Assembly: GCF_015832195.1 (NCBI RefSeq)
Contig: NW_024037374.1
Location: forward strand, 2,356,001-2,420,000
Direction: 5' to 3'
From: Motacilla alba alba
Taxonomy: Eukaryota; Chordata; Aves; Passeriformes; Motacillidae
DNA: 64,000 nt
The number at the start of each line of letters is the position of its first letter. Within the stretch, counting starts at the first letter, position 1. Positions 42,401 through 51,639 of this stretch are shown piece after piece. The notes under the pieces are model-generated. The model made no database searches, was not told the origin of the DNA, and saw only the letters and a program-made list of their open reading frames with translations. A program made the position numbers and the translations under genes.

Positions 42401-45400
42401 TAAACCAGTTCATCCCAGTTCCCTCCCAGTTCCCTCCCAGTCCATCCCAGTATAAACCAGTTCCCTCCCAGTCCATCCCAGTATAAACCAGTTCCCTCCC
42501 AGCCCATCCCAGTATAAACCAGTTCATCCCAGTTCCCTCCCAGTCCCTCCCAGTCCATCCCAGTATAAACCAGTTCCCTCCCAGTTTGATCCCAGTCCAT
42601 CCCAGTATAAACCAGTTCCCTCCCAGTGCCTCCCAGCTCCCTCCCAGTCCCTCCCAGTCCATCCCAGTATAAACCAGTTCCCTTCCTGTCCCTCCCAGTC
42701 CATCCCAGTTCATCCCAATCCCCTCCCAGTCCATCCCAGTATAAACCAGTTCCCTCCCAGCTCCCTCCCAGTTCATCCCAGTCCTCCCCAGTTCATCCCA
42801 GTTCCCTCCCAGTCCCTCCCAGTATAAACCAGTTCCCTCCCAGTTTGATCCCAGTCCCTCCCAGTTCATCCCAGTCCCTCCCAGTTCATCCCAGTTCCCT
42901 CCCAATTCCTCCCAGTACATCCCAGTTCCCTCCCAGTCCTCCCCAGTTCATCCCAGTCCCCTCCCAGCTCCCTCCCAGTATAAACCAGTTCTCTCCCAGT
43001 GCCTCCCAGTCCATCCCAGTTCCGTCCCAGTCCCTCCCAGTTCATCCCAGTTCCCTCCCAGTCCCTCCCAGTATAAACCAGTTCCCTCCCAGTTTGATCC
43101 CAGTCCCTCCCAGTATAAACCAGTTCCCTCCCAGTCCCTCCCAGGTCCCTCCCAGTCCCTCCCAGTCCATCCCAGTCCATCCCAGTATGACCCAGTAACC
43201 GCCCAGTTCATCCCAGTCCCTCCCAGTTCCCTCCCAGTCCCTCCCAGTTCCCTCCCAGTCCATCCCAGTATAAACCAGTTCCCTCCCAGTCTGATCCCAG
43301 TAACCTCCCAGTATGGCCCAGTTCCCTCCCAGTCCCTCCCAGTATATCCCAGTATAAACCAGTTCCCTCCCAGTCCCTCCCAGTATATCCCAGTATATCC
43401 CAGTTCCCTCCCAGTCCCTCCCAGCTCCCTCCCAGTTTATCCCAGTATATCCCAGTTCCCTCTGAGCCCCCTCCCGGTACAAACCAGTATAACCCAGTAT
43501 AGACCAGTATAACCAGTATAGACCAGTTTAGACCAGTATAACCCAGTATAAGCCAGTATAACCCAGTACAAACCAGTATAACCCAGTACCCCCAGTATAA
43601 CCCAGTATAACCCAGTATAACCAGTATAACCCAGTATAACCCAGTATAACCCAGTATAGACCAGTATAACCCAGTACCCCCAGTATAACCCAGTATAACC
43701 AGTATAACCCAGTATAACCCAGTATAGACCAGTATAGACCAGTATAACCCAGTATAACCCAGTATATCCCAGTATAACCCAGTATAACCAGTATAACCAG
43801 TATAACCCAGTATATCCCAGTATATCCCAGTATATCCCAGTATATCCCAGTATAACCAGTATAACCCAGTATAACCAGTATATCCCAGTCCATCCCAGTA
43901 TATCCCAGTATAACCAGTATATCCCAGTATAACCAGTATAACCCAGTATAACCAGTATATCCCAGTCCATCCCAGTATAACCAGTATAACCAGTATATCC
44001 CAGTATAACCAGTATAACCAGTATAACCCAGTACCCCCAGCAGCGCCTCCATGGCCTCCCGGTACAGACCAGTATAACCCAGTATATCCCAGTATAACCA
44101 GTATATCCCAGTATAACCCAGTATATCCCAGTATAACCAGTATAACCCAGTATATCCCAGTATAACCAGTATATCCCAGTATAACCCAGTATATCCCAGT
44201 ATAACCCAGTATAACCAGTATAACCCAGTATAACCAGTATATCCCAGTATAACCAGTATAGACCAGTATAACCCAGTATAACCCAGTATAACCAGTATAA
44301 CCAGTATAACCAGTACCCCCAGCAGCGCCTCCATGGCCTCCCGGTACAGACCAGTATATCCCAGTATATCCCAGTCCATCCCAGTATATCCCAGTATAAC
44401 CAGTATAACCAGTATAACCAGTATATCCCAGTATATCCCAGTATATCCCAGTATATCCCAGTATAACCAGTACCCCCAGCAGCGCGTCCATGGCCTCCCG
44501 GTACAGACCAGTATAACCCAGTATATCCCAGTATATCCCAGTATAACCAGTATAACCCAGTATAACCAGTATAACCAGTATAACCAGTATAACCAGTATA
44601 TCCCAGTATATCCCAGTCCATCCCAGTATAACCAGTATAACCAGTACCCCCAGCAGCGCCTCCATGGCCTCCCGGTACAGACCAGTATAACCCAGTATAT
44701 CCCAGTATATCCCAGTATAACCAGTACCCCCAGTATAACCCAGTCCATCCCAGTATATCCCAGTCCATCCCAGTATAACCAGTATATCCCAGTACCCCCA
44801 GCAGCGCGTCCATGGCCTCCCGGTACAGACCAGTATAACCAGTATATCCCAGTATAACCAGTATAACCAGTATAACCCAGTATATCCCAGTACCCCCAGT
44901 ATAACCAGTATAACCAGTACCCCCAGCAGCGCCTCCATGGCCTCCCGGTACAGACCAGTATAACCCAGTATAAACCAGTATAACCAGTATAACCAGTACC
45001 CCCAGCAGCGCCTCCATGGCCTCCCGGTAGTGCCTCAGTTTCTCCTCGCGCTGCCGGCGCCGCGCCGCGTCCGGGGGGCGGAGCTTGAGCCGCCCGTGCT
45101 GGGGGCAACTGGTTTATACTGGGAGCGACTGGGAGGGGACTGGGAGCGACTGGGAGGGGACTGGGGGGGACTGGTTTATACTGGGAGCGACTGGGAGGGG
45201 ACTGGGGGGGACTGGTTTATACTGGGAGCGACTGGGAGGGGACTGGGGGGGACTGGTTTATACTGGGAGCGACTGGGAGGGGACTGGGATCAAACTGGGG
45301 GGGACTGGGAGGGACTGAGGGGGACTGGGGGGCAACTGGTTTATACTGGGAGCGACTGGGAGGGACTGGGAGGGAACTGGGATCAAACTGGGAGGGGACT

Positions 45401-46897
45401 GGGGGGGACTGGGAGGGAACTGGTTTATACTGGGAGCGACTGGGAGGGACTGGGAGGGACTGGGAGCGACTGGGGGGGACTGGGGGGCAACTGGTTTATA
45501 CTGGGAGCGACTGGGAGGGGACTGGGATCAAACTGGGAGGGACTGGGAGGGACTGAGGGGGACTGGGGGGGAACTGGTTTATACTGGGAGCGGACTGGGA
45601 GCGACTGGGGGGGACTGGGAAGGCACTGGTTTATACTGGGAGGGACTGGGAGCGACTGGGGGGGACTGGGGGGGAACTGGTTTATACTGGGAGGGACTGG
45701 GAGGGACTGGGATCAAACTGGGAGGGACTGGGAGGGACTGAGGGGGACTGGAGGGCAACTGGTTTATACTGGGAGCGACTGGGGGGGAACTGGGGGGAAA
45801 CTGGGGGGGACTGGTTTATACTGGGAGCGCCTGGGGGGGACTGGGAGGGACTGGTTTATACTGGGAGCGGACTGGGGGCGACTGGGGGGGAGCTGGTTTA
45901 TACTGGGATGGACTGGGAGGGGACTGGGATCAAACTGGGAGGGACTGGGAACAAACTGGGAGGGGACTGGTTTGTACTGGGAGAGAACTGGGATCCAACT
46001 GGGAGGGAACTGGTTTATACTGGGAGTGACTGGGGGGGACTGGTTTATACTGGGAGCGACTGGGGGGGACTGGGGGGGACTGGGAGGGCACTGGTTTATA
46101 CTGGGAGGGACTGGGAACAAACTGGGAGGGACTGGGAGGGCACTGGGAGGCAACTGGTTTATACTGGGAGCGACTGGGGGCGACTGGGGGGGAACTGGGG
46201 GGGACTGGGAGGGAACTGGGAGCAAACTGGTTTATACTGGGAGCGACTGGGGGGGACTGGGGGGGACTGGGAGGGCACTGGTTTATACTGGGAGGGACTG
46301 GGATCCAACTGGGAGGGACTGGTTTATACTGGGAGGGACTGGGAGGGACTGGTTTATACTGGGAGCGACTGGGAGGGAACTGGGATGGACTGGGAGGGAC
46401 TGGGCCATACTGGGAGGAGACTGGCGTGGACTGGGAGGGGGCTTTGGGGTTACTGGTTTATACTGGGATGGGGTCTGGGGTTACTGGGAAGGAACTGGTT
46501 TGGACTGGGAAGGGACTGGGATAAACTGGGACATACTGGGAGGGAACTGGGACGTTACTGGGCCATACTGGGAGGGACTGGGATGAACTGGGAGGGGACT
46601 GGGATGTTACTGGGCCATACTGGGATGAACTGGGAGGGGACTGGGATGAACTGGGAGGGGACTGGGATGTTACTGGGCCATACTGGGATGAACTGGGAGG
46701 TTACTGGGATGAACTGGGAGGGGACTGGGCCATACTGGGATGAACTGGGCTGAACTGGGAGCCCTGGGGGGGGCGGGGTTCGCTCCGGGCCCGGCCGGTT
46801 CCATTCCCGCGGGATGGGGGGGGCGGCGTTCGCTCCGGGCCCGGCCGGTTCCATTCCCGCCCCGGGAGAGGGGGGGGAGGATCCGTTCCCTCACCAT
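30372..46897 (-). CDS. RABGGTA: Rab geranylgeranyltransferase subunit alpha, 3' end missing
   Basis: Exons: 1, ATG at 46897-46895, immediately before a GTGAGG donor; 2, 45098-45000; 3, 41886-41768; 4, 40985-40819; 5, 39730-39536; 6, 37299-37216; 7, 37113-37031; 8, 35716-35615; 9, 35515-35419; 10, 35341-35290; 11, 35217-35129; 12, 32493-32405; 13, 31417-31313; 14, 30429-30372 or one of its copies. All phases agree and give about 447 codons. Prenyltransferase-alpha repeats are plain: NPDVGTCWNLRRRAL, NPKSYGAWHHRGWVLG, DFSNFSAWHHRLRLL, DPTDQSAWVY. Exons 7-10 match the Ig-like insert and exon 14 begins the C-terminal leucine-rich repeats. With RABGGTB and a Rab escort protein, the enzyme adds geranylgeranyl to C-terminal Rab cysteines in the cytosol. 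About 105-120 C-terminal residues are missing, in or beyond the gap. Introns are almost wholly minisatellite. Confidence 0.95.
30430..31312. repeat. RABGGTA intron 13: CCAGTACAAA decamer array
   Basis: 30430-30820 is nearly continuous decamers (CCAGTATAAA, CCAGTACAAA, CCAGTATGGA). 30820-31260 mixes decamers with CCCTCCCAGT and AACCCC-rich spacers of about 100-150 bp. The exon 13 donor GTAACTGG is itself a decamer variant. Confidence 0.95.
31418..32404. repeat. RABGGTA intron 12: decamer array
   Basis: 31425-32075 is CCAGTATGGA, CCAGTACGGA and CCAGTATAAA units; 32075-32400 is the mixed CCCTCCCAGT/CCAGTATAAA form. No unique sequence is left between exons 12 and 13. Confidence 0.96.
32494..33275. 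repeat. RABGGTA intron 11, part 1: decamer array
   Basis: About 78 near-perfect decamers alternate CCAGTATGGA and CCAGTATAAA, with scattered CCAGTACGGA. Open frames such as DQYKPVWTS on + and YWFILVYTG on minus are artefacts of the repeat. Confidence 0.98.
33276..35110. repeat. RABGGTA intron 11, part 2: G/T-rich TTTTGGGG array
   Basis: 1.8 kb built from GGGGTATTTT, GGGGTGGTTTTT and GGGGGATTTT blocks, strongly strand-asymmetric (G/T on +, so A/C in the sense of RABGGTA). Frequent GGGG runs make it quadruplex-prone on +. The array stops about 20 bp before the exon 11 donor. Confidence 0.95.
35818..36720. repeat. RABGGTA intron 7: 40-bp tandem repeat
   Basis: About 22 copies of a unit of about 40 bp: GACACCAGGTCTACCCC, then ATTAAAGTCAATGG, then GGATTTAGG or GAATGCAGG. 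The same family fills intron 5. Confidence 0.97.
36721..37020. repeat. RABGGTA intron 7: ACCCAGGTGATTTTGGGG repeat
   Basis: About 12-14 diverged units of 20-26 bp with TACCCAGGTGATTTTGG and G-runs, running up to the exon 7 donor. Their ACCCAGGTGA core resembles the reverse complement of a splice acceptor, but orientation and phase give no exon. Confidence 0.85.
37400..39440. repeat. RABGGTA intron 5: 40-bp tandem repeat, about 51 copies
   Basis: The same 40-bp family as intron 7 (GACACCAGGTCTACCCC plus ATTAAAGTCAATGG) in the same orientation. Higher-order structure is visible: a run of near-identical GGGGATTTGCA variants at about 38270-38720, and a block of about 390 bp at about 38160-38580 that is largely repeated at about 38850-39110. 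Confidence 0.97.
39731..40300 (-). repeat. RABGGTA intron 4: 133-148-bp repeat carrying the exon 5 acceptor
   Basis: Four copies begin near 39731, 39876, 40023 and 40156, with a fifth partial copy near 40289. Each has, on the minus strand, the GTGCCCTCCCAG that is the real acceptor of exon 5 (39731), plus a CTCCCAGTATAAACCAGTAA block and a GGTCTAAGGGCTCCCAGG block. Only the first copy is joined to exon 5. Confidence 0.9.
40301..40810. repeat. RABGGTA intron 4: decamers with captured exon 4 fragments
   Basis: Two segments (about 40472-40512 and 40655-40695) repeat an internal exon 4 piece, GTCCTCCCGGCCAGCAGGGG. They are followed by GCGCTCACACAC and then CCAGTACAAA decamers. The genuine exon 4 piece lies at about 40860-40885. 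Confidence 0.88.
40986..41640. repeat. RABGGTA intron 3: CCAGTAAAAA/CCAGTATGAA decamers
   Basis: Decamer array with two longer duplicated blocks holding AAGGCCAACTGGTAGGGACC (near 41272 and 41486); a related GGAGGTGATTAGAGACC stretch is at 41143. The remainder to 41767 mixes CCCTCCCAGT spacers and decamers. Confidence 0.92.
41887..42120 (-). repeat. RABGGTA intron 2: truncated extra copy of exon 3 acceptor side
   Basis: About 42019-42060 duplicates the exon 3 acceptor and its first codons (GTCCAG before CAGGGGGCGCCGCCC, coding QGAPPAQ). The copy then diverges into decamers. Between it and exon 3 lie CCAGTATAAA units. Confidence 0.88.
42121..43460. repeat. RABGGTA intron 2: TCCCTCCCAGT/TCATCCCAGT array
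   Basis: 1.3 kb of 10-bp-based units: TCCCTCCCAG, TCATCCCAGT, TATAAACCAG, and a recurring TTTGATCCCAG. The minus-strand reading GLYWEGLGGNWDELG is an artefact. Confidence 0.96.
43461..44999 (-). repeat. RABGGTA intron 2: TATAACCCAG array with six extra exon 2 ends
   Basis: TATAACCCAG, TATATCCCAG and TATAACCAG units are punctuated by six copies of the last about 30 bp of exon 2 plus its donor (minus-strand TACCGGGAGGCCATGG to CTGCTGGGG then GTACTGG). They lie near 44031-44066, 44313-44348, 44470-44505, 44645-44682, 44792-44828 and 44917-44953. The genuine exon end is 45000-45035. The copies lack an acceptor. Two have a G-to-C change (GCGCGTCC on +). Confidence 0.92.
45106..46765. repeat. RABGGTA intron 1: ACTGGGAGGG/ACTGGTTTAT array, inverted relative to other introns
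   Basis: 1.66 kb of GACTGGGAGG, GACTGGGGGG and ACTGGTTTATACTGGGAGCG units, turning to ACTGGGATGA and TTACTGGGCCAT units at 46500-46760. This is the reverse complement of the CCAGT family in introns 2-13; the switch falls at exon 2 (about 45100). Confidence 0.96.
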
Positions 46898-47300
46898 TTC
46901 CTCAGCTCGGCGCGGGGGGATCCGGGACCTGCGGGGCGACACCGGAGCTCAGCGCGGTCCCGACGGATCCCGGGGCCTTCCCGGCGATCCCGATCCCGGT
47001 GGGATCTCCTCCCCCCGATCCCGGTACCCACCGGAGCGGCGGCGGCGGCGGCTGCTGAGGGCGGCGCGGGGGCTGCCGGGAATGGCGGCGCCGCGGGGCA
47101 CGCTGGGATACACCGAGGCACGCAGCGGGCGCGCCGCGGCGGCTGGGCGGCGCGCGGGGCGTGATGGGATACACCGAGGCGGGCGGCGCGGCGCCATGTT
47201 GTCGCGAGTGCTCGCTTTACGGCGGCGTGGCGTGCGGGGTTGCGACGTAAGGACGCGTCGCTTTACGGCGGTGTGGCGGGCGCTGCCGAAGGGGGATTTC
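46745..47300 (-). promoter_or_regulatory. RABGGTA: CpG-rich promoter region of RABGGTA
   Basis: High GC and CpG density begins at the end of intron 1, covers exon 1 (ATG 46897-46895) and extends upstream. It contains a 60-bp tandem duplication around CGCTCCGGGCCCGGCCGG (46770-46858), two copies of GATACACCGAGG (47106 and 47168), a YY1-like GCGCCATGTTG near 47192, and a CRE-like GCGACGTAAG near 47241. No TATA is seen, as expected for a housekeeping gene. The start site is not resolved. Confidence 0.6.
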
Positions 47301-47307
47301 GGGACGG

Positions 47308-47390
47308 GAGAACACCTGGAGAACACCTGGAGAACACCTGGAGAACATCTGGAGAACACCTGGAGAACATCTGGAGAACATCTGGGAAGG
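47308..47390. repeat. 12-bp repeat GGAGAACACCTG
   Basis: Seven tandem copies, with GGAGAACATCTG variants. Confidence 0.95.
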
Positions 47391-47559
47391 GCTGGGAACC
47401 GCTGGGAAACGGCGGGAAACGCCCGCGAGCAGCTGGAAAAGGCTCCACCCCCTTTGTCCTGGGGATGGCCTGCGCTCCCGGCCACCACCGGCCGCTCCAT
47501 GGGTGACCACCGGACACCGAGGGGACAAAAGGGCTCGGCCACCACGGCTGGACACTCAA

Positions 47560-48785
47560 GGGACCATTGGTGGCCATCTGGGGCCATTGACGGCCAGGAA
47601 TGGCCATCAGGGACCATCAGTGACCATTAACTTCCATTGATCACCGTTAATGGCCATCGATGACCATCGGTGGCCATCGATGACCATTGATGACCATCAG
47701 TGACCATCGATGACCATCAACGGACATCAATGGCCACCAATGACCATCAGTGACCATCAGTGACCATCAATGGCCACCAATGACCATCAGTGACCATCAA
47801 TGGCCACCAATGACCATCAACGGCCATCAATGACCATCAATGACCATCAATGGCCATCGATGATAATCAATGACCATCAGTGACCATCAACGGCCATCAA
47901 TGACCATCAACGGCCATCAATGACCATCACTGACCATCAATGACCATCAATGGCCATCAGTGACCATCAATGGCCATCAATGGTCATCAATAGTCATCGA
48001 TGACCACCAACGGCCATCGATGACCATCAGTGACCATCAATGGTCATCAATGACCACCAACGGCCATCAATGACCATCAATGACCATCAATGGCCATCGA
48101 CGACCATCAACGGACATCGATGGCCACCGATGACCATCAGTGACCAACACTGACCATCAATGGCCATCGATGATAATCAATGACCATCAGTGACCATCAA
48201 CGGCCATCGATGACCATCAGTGACCATCAGTGACCATCAGTGACCATCAATGACCATCAGTGACCATTGATGACCATCAGTGACCATCGATGACCATCAG
48301 TGACAATCAGTGACCATCAGTGGCCATCAACAGCCATCCATGACCATCAGTGACCATCAGTGACCATTAACTTCCATCGATCACGATTAATGGTCATCGA
48401 TGATCATCGATGACCATCAACGGACATCAATGGCCACCAATGACCATCAGTGACCAACACTGACCATCAGCGACCATCAACGGCCATCAATGACCATCAT
48501 TGACCATCAATGGCCGCCAATGACCAAGAGTGACCAACACTGACCATCAGTGACCATCCATGACAATCAATGACCATTAAATGACATCAGTGACCATCGA
48601 CAGCCACCAATGACCATCAGTGACCATCAGTGACCATCAATGGCCGCCAATGACCATCAGTGACCATCAGTGACCATCAGTGACCATCAATGACCATAAA
48701 CAGCCATCAGTGACCATCGACAGCCAGCGATGACCATCAGTGACCATCAATGGCCACCAATGACCATCAGTGACCATCAGTGACC
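47560..48785. repeat. Decamer satellite TGACCATCAA/TGACCATCAG
   Basis: About 120 copies of a 10-bp unit: TGACCATCAA, TGACCATCAG, TGGCCATCAA, CGGCCATCAA. The left end (47500-47600) is already degenerate repeat. It holds no gene. Confidence 0.97.
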
Positions 48786-48847
48786 ATCAACGAATGCCCT
48801 GGGAACAATTCTGGGGCTCCTGCCAGGAACCGCCCCAGAAACCCCAA

Positions 48848-51598
48848 TGAACCCTTTGGGATCCGCCCAGGAACCCTTTGGGATCCACCCAGGAACCCTT
48901 TGGGATCCACCCAGGAACCCTTTGGGATCCACCCAGGAACCCTTTGGGATCCGCCCAGGAACCCTTTGGGATCCACCCAGGAACCCTTTGGGATCCGTCC
49001 ATGAACCCTTTGGGATCCACCCAGGAACCCTTTGGGATCCGTCCCTGAACCCTTTGGGATCCGTCCAGGAACCCTTTGGGATCCGTCCCTGAACCCTTTG
49101 GGATCCACCCAGGAACCCTTTGGGATCCGTCCAGGAACCCTTTGGGATCCGTCCCTGAACCCTTTGGGATCCACCCAGGAACCCTTTGGGATCCGTCCAG
49201 GAACCCTTTGGGCTCCGTCCAGGAACTTTTTGGGATCCCTCCCTGAACCCTTTGGGATCCCTCCAGGAACCCTTTGGGATCCGTCCAGGAACCCTTTGGG
49301 ATCCACCCAGGAATTCTTTGGGATCTGTCCCCGAACCCTTTGGGATCCACCCAGGAACCCTTTGGGATCCTCCCAGGAACCCTTTGGGATCCTCCCAGGA
49401 ACCCTTTGGGATCCACCCAGGAACCCTTTGGGATCCACTCATGAACCCTCTGGGATCCACCCAGGAACCCTTTGGGATCCACCCCTGAACCCTTTGGGAT
49501 CAGTCCTGGAACCCTCTGGGATCCATCCGGGAACCCTTTGGGATCCACCCAGGAACCCTTTGGGATCCACCCAGGAACCCTTTGGGATCCGCCCAGGAAC
49601 CCTTTGGGATCCACCCAGGAACCCTTTGGGATCCGCCCAGGAACCCTTTGGGATCCGTCCAGGAACCCTTTGGGATCCGTCCGGGAATCCTTTGGGATCC
49701 ACCCAGGAACCCTTTGGGATCCTCCCAGGAACCCTTTGGGATCCACCCAGGAACCCTTTGGGATCAGTCCATGAACCCTTTGGGATCCAACCAGGAACCC
49801 TTTGGGATCCCCCCAGGAACCCTTTGGGATCCGTCCAGGAACCCTTTGGGATCCATTCAGGAACCCTTTGGGATCCACCCAGGAACCCTTTGGGATCCAC
49901 CCAGGAACCCTTTGGGATCCACCCAGGAACCCTTTGGGATCCGTCCAGGAACCCTTTGGGATCCATTCAGGAACCCTCTGGGATCCATCCAGGAACCCTT
50001 TGGGATCCACCCAGGAACCCTTTGGGATCCGTCCATGAACCCTTTGGGATCCACCCAGGAACCCTTTGGGATCCGCCCAGGAACCCTTTGGGATCCGTCC
50101 GGGAACCCTTTGGGATCTACCCAGGAACCCTTTGGGATCCGTTTCCGAACCCTTTGGGATCCGTCCAGGAACCCTTTGGGATCCATCCAGGAACCCTTTG
50201 GGATCCACCCAGGAACCCTCTGGGATCCACCCAGGAACCCTTTGGGATCCACCCAGGAACCCTTTGGGATCCGCCCAGGAACCCTTTGGGATCCACCCAG
50301 GAACCCTTTGGGATCCGTCCCTGAATCCTTCGGGATCCGTCCAGGAACCCTTTGGGATCTGTCCAGGAACCCTTTGGGATCCACCCCTGAACCCTTTGGG
50401 ATCCGTCCAGGAACCCTTTGGGATCCACCCAGGAACCCTTTGGGATCCATTCCTGAACCCTTTGGGATCCACCCCGGAACCCTTTGGGATCCGTCCCTGA
50501 ACCCTTTGGGATCCGTCCAGGAACCCTTTGGGATCCACCCAGGAACCCTTTGGGATCCGTCCAGGATCCCTTTGGGATCCGTCCAGGAACCCTTTGGGAT
50601 CCGTCCCTGAACCCTTTGGGATCCGTCCAGGAACCCTTTGGGATCCACCCAGGAACCCTTTGGGATCCGTCCAGGATCCCTTTGGGATCCGTCCAGGAAC
50701 CCTTTGGGATCCACCCAGGAACCCTTTGGGATCCATCCAGGAACCCTTTGGGATCCACCCAGGAACCCTTTGGGATCCACCCAGGAACCCTTTGGGATCC
50801 GTCCAGGAACCCTTTGGGATCCACCCAGGAACCCTTTGGGATCCACCCAGGAACCCTTTGGGATCCACCCAGGAACCCTTTGCGATCTGTCCCCGAACCC
50901 TTTGGGATCCGCCCAGGAACCCTTTGGGATCCATCCAGGAACCCTTTGGGATCCGTCCGGGAACCCTTTGGGATCCGTCCGGGAACCCTTTGGGATCCAC
51001 CCAGGAACCCTTTGGGATCCACCCAGGAACCCTTTGGGATCCACCCTGGAACTTTTTTGGGATCCGTCCAGGAACCCTTTGGGATCCACCCCTGAACCCT
51101 TTGGGATCCACCCCTGAACCCTTTGGGATCCGTCCAGGAACCCTTTGGGATCCATCCAGGAACCCTTTGGGATCCACCCAGGAACCCTCTGGGATCCACC
51201 CAGGAACCCTTTGGGATCCGCCCAGGAACCCTCTGGGATCCACCCAGGAACCCTTTGGGATCCGTCCAGGAACCCTTTGGGATCCGTCCGGGAACCCTTT
51301 GGGATCCGCCCGGGAACCCTTTGGGATCCGTCCAGGAACCCTTTGGGATCCACCCAGGAACCCTTTGGGATCCACCCAGGAACCCTTTGGGATCCACCCT
51401 GGAACTTTTTTGGGATCCGTCCAGGAACCCTTTGGGATCCACCCAGGAACCCTTTGGGATCCGCCCAGGAACCCTTTGGGATCCGTCCATGAACCCTTTG
51501 GGATCCGTCCATGAACCCTTTGGGATCCGCCCAGGAACCCTTTGGGATCCGTCCATGAACCCTTTGGGATCCGTCCAGGAACCCTTTGGGATCCGCCA
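48848..51598. repeat. 22-bp satellite with a BamHI site in nearly every unit
   Basis: About 125 copies; the core is AACCCTTTGGGATCC followed by a variable ACCCAGG, GTCCAGG, GCCCAGG or GTCCCTG. GGATCC occurs in almost every unit. Since 22 is not a multiple of three and the unit has no stop in any frame, very long ORFs arise on both strands (up to 862 codons); they are artefacts. Two units near 51045 and 51400 share an unusual TGGAACTTTTTTGGGATCC variant and mark a duplicated block of about 355 bp. Confidence 0.98.
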
Positions 51599-51639
51599 GG
51601 GATTTTGGGTGAACACGTTTTTATTCCCTTTGCGTTATC

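Noticed and set aside
43208..45108. Minus-strand ORFs of 526-576 codons with AMEALLG repeats
   Set aside because: The recurring AMEALLG is the captured end of RABGGTA exon 2 within a minisatellite, not a repeat protein.
46740..47630. 296-codon + strand ORF across the RABGGTA promoter
   Set aside because: CpG-island composition and the 12-bp repeat explain it; no recognisable domain and no splice structure.
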